A stretch of 47,147 nt of DNA from Nymphaea colorata. Its lineage: Eukaryota > Streptophyta > Magnoliopsida > Nymphaeales > Nymphaeaceae. The DNA is taken from NCBI RefSeq assembly GCF_008831285.2, contig NC_045140.1, forward strand, positions 29,723,959 through 29,771,105, written 5' to 3'. Positions 43,101 to 47,147 of the stretch are shown here, piece after piece (the stretch's first letter is position 1; every line of letters begins with the position of its first letter). The position numbers and the translations under genes are program-made. Under the pieces are notes generated by a model, which ran no database searches, was not told where the DNA came from, and worked only from the letters and a program-made list of their open reading frames with translations.

Positions 43101-45038
43101 GTCTGGGATGAACGTCATGGCAAAGTTCTTCACATCCCAACGAATATCCTTCCAAGTTAGGAACCAAGGCATTCCTAAAATCAAGTCGACTCCGTCTAAT
43201 GGAATGACTAGGCAATCCACTTTGAAGTTCTTCTTCTTGATGTTGACATCAATGCCCTTTCCTTCATGAATGCACTTGAGTCTATGACCCCCTCCCACGA
43301 TTATAGTCTGTGGGCTGCTCTCATTGAGAGTGACCTTGCACTTCTCAGCGGCTTCTTCGGTTAAGAAGTTGTTTGTTGCACCGCTATCGAGCAGAATCAA
43401 AACTTTCTGGCCATTGATGCGGCCAAAAACTCTCATGGCGTTAGCCTTATGGGGATCCTGGATAGAATGTAAGGATTCAACCTCTTCAGATTTGTCTTCT
43501 CTGTTCGAGGTTTCTCCCTTCTGTGGTTCCTCAGATTCAATTTTCTTTCCTTTTCTCTTCACTTGGACTTCCTCATCAGACGAGGAACTGGAACTAGAGC
43601 TAGAGGAAGAATCGCTCTCTGAACTGGAGCTTGTCTCCGGTTCATCAACCACCACGATGTTGAATAGTGCCTTGCACTGGTGGTTCTTCTCCCACTTACC
43701 CTCACATCTAAAGCATAGGCCCTTCTTCCTATACTCTTCTATTTGTTTTGGGGTCAGGTAACGTGTTGGGAGGTCACGGCCCGGTCTTGGGTTGGGCCTA
43801 TAATCGTTCCCACGGTTGTAGGGAACCAATTCCTTCCCTTGGGGACGGAATTCTCTACTTTGATTCCGAGAAGTAGAGGAGAATGAGGGTTTCTTCCTCA
43901 ACTTGTCCGACTTACGAGCCTTTCTTTCTCGTTTCTCTCTTTTTTCTTCTTTTCTCTCTTCAATTCTCTCCTCATACAGCCTGGCCATTGCGAAACATTC
44001 TTCTAAACTACCGAAGCGATGGATTTTCATCTCTCTTTTGATATCGCTTCGTAGTCCACCCTTGAACGACCCTATGAGGGCCTTCTCTGGCCATTGCACC
44101 ATGCTGGCCAACCTCTCGAATTGCCTTTGGTAGACAGGCACGGTGGTGGTCTGGGTTAAGTTTTTGAGATCCTCGTCATAATCTATGAACGTGGAGTCTC
44201 CAAACTGCAACTGCAGACTCGCTTTGTATTTTTCCCACGTTGGGTCGGCCGTCTTATGTTCAAACCAGAGGTAGTGGGTTGTTGCTTCGCCGGTCATGTT
44301 GGCCGTAGCGATTTCAATCCATTCTTCTTGTGGTACATGGTGACACAAGAAGAAACGTTCGGCCATGAATAGCCATTCTCGAAGATGTTCCCCATTGAAC
44401 TTAGGGAAATCATATTTGACGGAAGGTGTCCGTCTCTCTTCAAAACGTGTAGGCTCTCTTCGAGTTCTCCTAGGACGAAGTGGTGTTTCGTCCTCTCCTT
44501 CGGAAAGCTCAAAAATTGGGTTCCGAATGGGTTGACTAGTTCGTTGACCTTGAGGAGGTCTGTAGTATTCACTTGTAGGCTCGTTTAGATACCTGTCTGG
44601 AGGTGGTCCCATGACTCTACCTCCTTCCAAACTCGTCCCAACATGTGAAATGTTGTTGGGATTAACCTCAGTGTCGGTTTGATAGCCAGGTATAACTAGC
44701 AAACCTTTTCCTTTCTGTTGATTCGGACCCTGAGTGGTCCTCTGCTCAACAACGACTTGGGTTTGGTTGTTGGCCAACTGTCTGAACATGGCGCGGATTT
44801 CATCCATTTCCTTTTGGTGTTCCGCGTTCTGACGATCCATGTCCTTCTTCCTAAAGTTCTCAACTTTGGCCATTTCGCTACGCATTTGTAGCAATTCCTT
44901 CTCTATGCTTAGGATTCTACCTAAGGCATAGTCCGGAACTTGCCCCCTTTGAGTTGGAGGGGCATCTCCTGCTTGCTCCTGAGGAATGTCCTCAAGAACA
45001 GGCTCATCGGAGCTCACGTTCTTCTTGGATTTACCCAT
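40065..45038 (-). CDS. gag-pol: Element D gag-pol polyprotein, 1657 aa, chromodomain frameshifted
   Basis: The start is ATG 45036-45038 (MGKSKKN). Domains by residue: probable coiled coil 35-95; capsid 205-350; zinc knuckle C442, C445, H453, C455; Ser-rich acidic linker 468-490; protease D551-S-G; RT with FFDD 888-891; RNase H D1036, E1073, D1098, D1141; integrase HHCC (H1221, H1228, C1258, C1261) and DDE D1291, D1351, E1387 with a 35-residue spacing; GPY/F about 1520-1546; chromodomain from 1579. After EWEGPDR (1607) the frame departs from A and C: a GGGG run in C is GGG here (40217-40219), which replaces the GTSWEEF end of the chromodomain and the tail with unrelated residues. The expected continuation is readable in another frame near 40217-40130, and a further shift occurs inside the LTR. 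Enzymes look intact; chromatin targeting is probably impaired. Confidence 0.93.
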   Translation of the reverse strand: MGKSKKNVSSDEPVLEDIPQEQAGDAPPTQRGQVPDYALGRILSIEKELLQMRSEMAKVENFRKKDMDRQNAEHQKEMDEIRAMFRQLANNQTQVVVEQRTTQGPNQQKGKGLLVIPGYQTDTEVNPNNISHVGTSLEGGRVMGPPPDRYLNEPTSEYYRPPQGQRTSQPIRNPIFELSEGEDETPLRPRRTRREPTRFEERRTPSVKYDFPKFNGEHLREWLFMAERFFLCHHVPQEEWIEIATANMTGEATTHYLWFEHKTADPTWEKYKASLQLQFGDSTFIDYDEDLKNLTQTTTVPVYQRQFERLASMVQWPEKALIGSFKGGLRSDIKREMKIHRFGSLEECFAMARLYEERIEERKEEKREKRERKARKSDKLRKKPSFSSTSRNQSREFRPQGKELVPYNRGNDYRPNPRPGRDLPTRYLTPKQIEEYRKKGLCFRCEGKWEKNHQCKALFNIVVVDEPETSSSSESDSSSSSSSSSSSDEEVQVKRKGKKIESEEPQKGETSNREDKSEEVESLHSIQDPHKANAMRVFGRINGQKVLILLDSGATNNFLTEEAAEKCKVTLNESSPQTIIVGGGHRLKCIHEGKGIDVNIKKKNFKVDCLVIPLDGVDLILGMPWFLTWKDIRWDVKNFAMTFIPDGEGESITLQGLASSTRPKAALRSIQHEQPACWVLTLATDVPVSEDKVEEPIPPSIQLVLDQFPAIFDEPKGLPPKRAYDHRIVLAHGAEPVNVRPYRYGHSQKAEIERLVKEMLESGIIRPSCSPFSSPVLLVKKKDNTWRFCIDYRALNEVTVKDRHPIPVIDELLDELAGATVFSKIDLRAGYHQIRMFDKDVLKTAFRTHDGHYEFLVMPFGLTNAPATFQRCMNDVFRAHLRDFILVFFDDILIYSKDEEQHKRHLEITLGILQEHQLFAKMSKCSFGQSSIGYLGHIVSREGVRADPEKLHAMEKWPLPKDLKGLRGFLGLTGYYRRFIQGYGIIAQPLTQMLKKGAFSWTEKSRVAFDKLKAALMTAPVLTLPDFSKTFTIETDACEVGVGAVLGQDGHPIAYMSKALTSRAKPLSTYEKELLAIVIAVEKWRPYLIGCKFIVRTDQNSLKYMLKQRVSTPTQQRWLAKLLGYDFEIEYKKGPENKAADSLSRLTEQLMTLSVVETDIWTRLAQDQHDDQSLRLIKTSVQQNPGSIPLYSVKGNLLYRKDKAVVPPNSGLRQELLQHFHDTPAAGHEGVAKTLARIKAQFWWRGIKAEVQNYVKKCIVCQREKYEAIKPPGHLNPLPIPTKPWTDVTMDFIDAMPRSEGKEAVLVVVDRLTKYSHFAPLPRLYQGPLVANVYQEYIGKLHGMPQSVVCDRDSIFLSAFWQEYMKNMGTTLNFSTAHHPQTDGQSEIVNRSLETYLRCFAGERPSTWVTYLPWAEWSYNTSLHSSTGITPYEGVYGFPPPSIPRYEGGTAEDDAVDCELRTREEVLESLKENIVKAQNRMKQVYDKGRKDREFQVGDYVWLKRLPLKQKSLMGQPYSKLLPRYYGPYPVIQKIGKAAYRLGLPRTALVHPVFHVTRLKPHQGDVPTLIEQVPDSLPTPYRILKHRYVQRQGRTRHEVLVEWEGPDRVLLGRNSGRSFTVSPLLALEDKRKVGRGNLLRTNFQVRADGGRAGRTQSA
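40130..40148 (-). other. Polypurine tract of D
   Basis: On the minus strand AAAGTAGGGAGGGGGAATC, one base different from the tract of A and C, directly abutting the LTR start. Confidence 0.9.
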
Positions 45039-45247
45039 AGAATTCGTGAGTTAGGCACCCAGTGAAAACACGCACAAACTAAGGAATTTAGCTATTTGGA
45101 GCCAACGACAAAAGAAAATCCTAAACTAACGCACACGGAAAATGCACTGCTGAAAGCTGGACTCAAACACTCCTCGCCTTGACTGATTTGCTGAAGCTGA
45201 ATCTTCTTGCAACGAGTGCTTGAACTTCAATAACAGCCTCAAACCTG
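45039..45247 (-). other. Leader of D between PBS and gag (209 bp)
   Basis: Much shorter than the leaders of C (520 bp) and A (554 bp). It shows neither the hairpin module nor the TTCTTGTCAG motif. No coding frame is supported. Confidence 0.75.
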
Positions 45248-45259
45248 GCTCTGATACCA
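45248..45259 (-). other. Primer-binding site of D (initiator-Met tRNA)
   Basis: TGGTATCAGAGC on the minus strand, 2 bases from the LTR end at 45262. Confidence 0.95.
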
Positions 45260-45261
45260 AT

Positions 45262-47147
45262 TGTTAGGACCACTCCTGCTAGAACTAGAATTTCCTAACC
45301 AAGAGCGACCTACCTTCCCAGGTCTCTTGAGTGCTACTCAAAAACCGAAAATTCCTAAGACAATTAATTACAACACTTCTACCCGGCCGGACAGACCCCG
45401 GCGCAAAAACCCTTAGGACAGAAGATTCAGGTGCGGAATACCCTTATTCCCAAATCCTAACTACGGGCAGACCTAAGACAAACACTACAAGGGTTGACGC
45501 GGCTTTTACAATCGTAAGCGATACAAGAATTCACTCGTCTCACTCAACAAACCACTCAACCAAACACACAAGACGAACGAGCAAACCACGCCCAACAATA
45601 AGCAAATGGGTACGGTCGGCTCCTTGTGGTCGTGTCTCGGGCAGCTGGCCCTTGAGGTACCACGGCAGGGAGCTAGGCCGAAGCCTTGGGCTAAAACAAT
45701 AACTAAAACAAACTAAATGGAATCCTAAAACCGAAAGCACAACACCCTCCCCGGAATCTACAAGTGAGCTAAGGTGTTACCGGCCAAGGGCTAGCCTTGG
45801 CTGAGCCGGAACAACCGCGGGGTGAAGACCAAACCCCGGGCAATGCAGCAACGGGCCGGCGAGAAGCGCGCGGCCTGGACAGCCTCCTGCTGTCGGACGA
45901 GTAGACAGACGTTGCCTGGAACAGTAGCCTGCTGCCGAGCAAAGACGGTCACGCGAGGAACAGAGACAGCCACCTGCTGTCGAGAATCACCTCCGGACGC
46001 GCGGCCGTGAAGGACACGGGCTAGCTGTCGGATGCGGCCGGCTGACGAGTGGCCGAGAGGACAGCAAACTGCGGTCGGGCACAGACTGACGGACGAGACC
46101 TGACTGTCGAGTGCAGACCTACGGTAGCAGCGGCAAAAACAAAGGCGAGTCGCTGTCGCCTTGGACGCCGGAAGAGCAGCGACTGGATGTCGCCGAGGCG
46201 CTGGCGCGTTGCCGCTTGCAAACTGAAGACAGGTCGGCGGGGGAAGGTCGACTGGGCAGCCACCTGCTGCCTGGAGCCGAGAGGAGAGGGCGACCGACTG
46301 TCGCCGCTAGGCTGGACAGAAGCCGCGGACAAGACGAGGGGGGCGAAAGCCGAGTTCGACAGTGCCTACCTGCCTATTCTCCGAATGGCTCAGCCACGGA
46401 CGCCGGCAGGAAACCCGACGATGGAGAGCGCAGCCGAGGTGCTGGCCGAGGACTGCTAGCGGTGCGCTAGCGTCGCCGACTGAACCTAGTCCCTAGCTAC
46501 GGCAGGGCTGGGCTTGGACTGGCGGGGCTCTACAGGTAGAACAGTCAAGATAAGAGGGCTCGGGCTGGGGTAGGCCGAGAGTCAACAGGGCTTAGGTTCG
46601 ATAGGGAGGTTAACCTAGCTAAAGGGTAGGTTAGGCCGAGAGCTAGAACTAGAGAGAGTGAGGTTAAGGGTAAGCTCGGTCGAGGAACTTAGGCACTTGG
46701 GTGAGCTGGGGTAGATCGAGGCTGGGCTCGGTTGGGGGTAAGTGAGCTGGGTCACTCGAGCTAGACTCGAGTCAACTAGGTTAGTCCTAGCTGGGCTCGG
46801 GTTGACCGAGTTCCTAGGGATGAGGATGAGTTAGGTCAAAGGAGCTCAAGTCAACTAAGAAGAAATCGACTAGGTGAGCTGGGTTCGGTCAAAGTCAAAC
46901 TAGGTTGGGTTTGACTAATGCACCTAGGTAGGGTTGGGGGCTAAGTCAAGTTGACTTAGAATTAGGCTCGAGCTAAGAGGACTCCCTGGAACTAAAAGAC
47001 TAAGTACTCGAGTGGGTCCCTCGAGCAAGGAGATGATGACACGTCAAAAGATGGAGGGTCACGGAAGAGAACGGTTGAAGATAGTGGGGAGCTTGGCTGG
47101 GGTGTTCTCGTGACTAAAGGAGATGAGGACACGTGTAAGATCTACGG
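45262..47147 (-). repeat. Element D 5' LTR, partial (last 1886 bp)
   Basis: It begins (LTR 3' end) with TAACA on the minus strand at 45262-45266 and runs out of the window. The part near the LTR end resembles the LTRs of A and C (Gln/Ser-rich frames, gccggccgggta motif). A CACGTG lies at 47130-47135. The promoter and any splice donor would be outside the window. Open frames here are not supported as genes. Confidence 0.92.

Larger units (their letters stand above)
39648..47147 (-). mobile_element. Element D: Ty3/gypsy chromovirus in inverted orientation, both LTRs partial
   Basis: Read on the minus strand: 5' LTR (from beyond 47147 to 45262), PBS 45259-45248, short leader, gag-pol 45038-40065, polypurine tract 40148-40130, 3' LTR 40129-39648 cut by the gap. 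The same family group as A and C by LTR start, PPT and protein. Its leader (45039-45247, 209 bp) lacks the hairpin module of A and C. Confidence 0.95.

Noticed and set aside
1-47147. Bacterial-type systems, captured host genes or a defence locus
   Set aside because: All long frames are gag-pol. No other enzyme family, CRISPR repeat or operon structure was seen on either strand.

Overview
The window is plant nuclear repeat DNA made entirely of Ty3/gypsy LTR retrotransposons. I found no host gene, tRNA or rRNA gene, or CRISPR array. The evidence for a plant is a primer-binding site complementary to initiator-Met tRNA (TGGTATCAGAGC) next to each complete LTR edge, together with a single gag-pol polyprotein of order gag, CCHC knuckle, protease, RT, RNase H, integrase, chromodomain. 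That order marks the chromovirus branch. The RT motifs look closer to Reina/Galadriel-type chromoviruses than to Tekay, but this is from memory and the LTRs (3.2-4.0 kb) are long for those groups. The species cannot be named from the sequence.

Layout. Element A (+, 1-10843): 5' LTR cut by the window start (1-1725), internal region with a gag-pol broken by one stop and two 1-base deletions, complete 3' LTR (7130-10843). A 279-bp spacer of unknown origin follows (10844-11122). Element B (+, 11123-22408): complete 5' LTR, an uninterrupted gag-pol of 1700 codons (14468-19570), and a 3' LTR that lacks its last 33 bp because element C is inserted there. Element C (+, 22409-35842): complete LTR, gag-pol with a single 1-base deletion, second LTR. 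The second LTR is followed by another PBS and internal region (35843-39547) that nearly copies the first but is riddled with 1-base deletions and runs into a 100-N gap (39548-39647); this is probably an assembly artefact. Element D (-, 39648-47147): 3' LTR cut by the gap, gag-pol of 1657 codons (45038-40065) intact until a frameshift in the chromodomain, 5' LTR running out of the window.

A, C and D form one family group (LTR start TGTTACGGACC, the same polypurine tract, closely similar proteins). B is a more distant relative (LTR start TGATACGGG). B, with near-identical LTRs and an unbroken ORF, is the most recent-looking copy and the most likely source of function.

The most interesting signals are non-coding or at coding/non-coding borders: (1) a roughly 290-nt multi-hairpin leader in A and C, with a compensatory base-pair change and wobble-preserving changes, absent from D and B; (2) a possible intron running from a GTAAGT donor inside the LTR to a shared TTCTTGTCAG acceptor just past the PBS, which would remove the PBS from the spliced mRNA; (3) a gag-pol reading frame that continues through the polypurine tract and about 100 codons into the 3' LTR in A, B and C; (4) three hairpins in U3 directly after the gag-pol stop in A, C and D.
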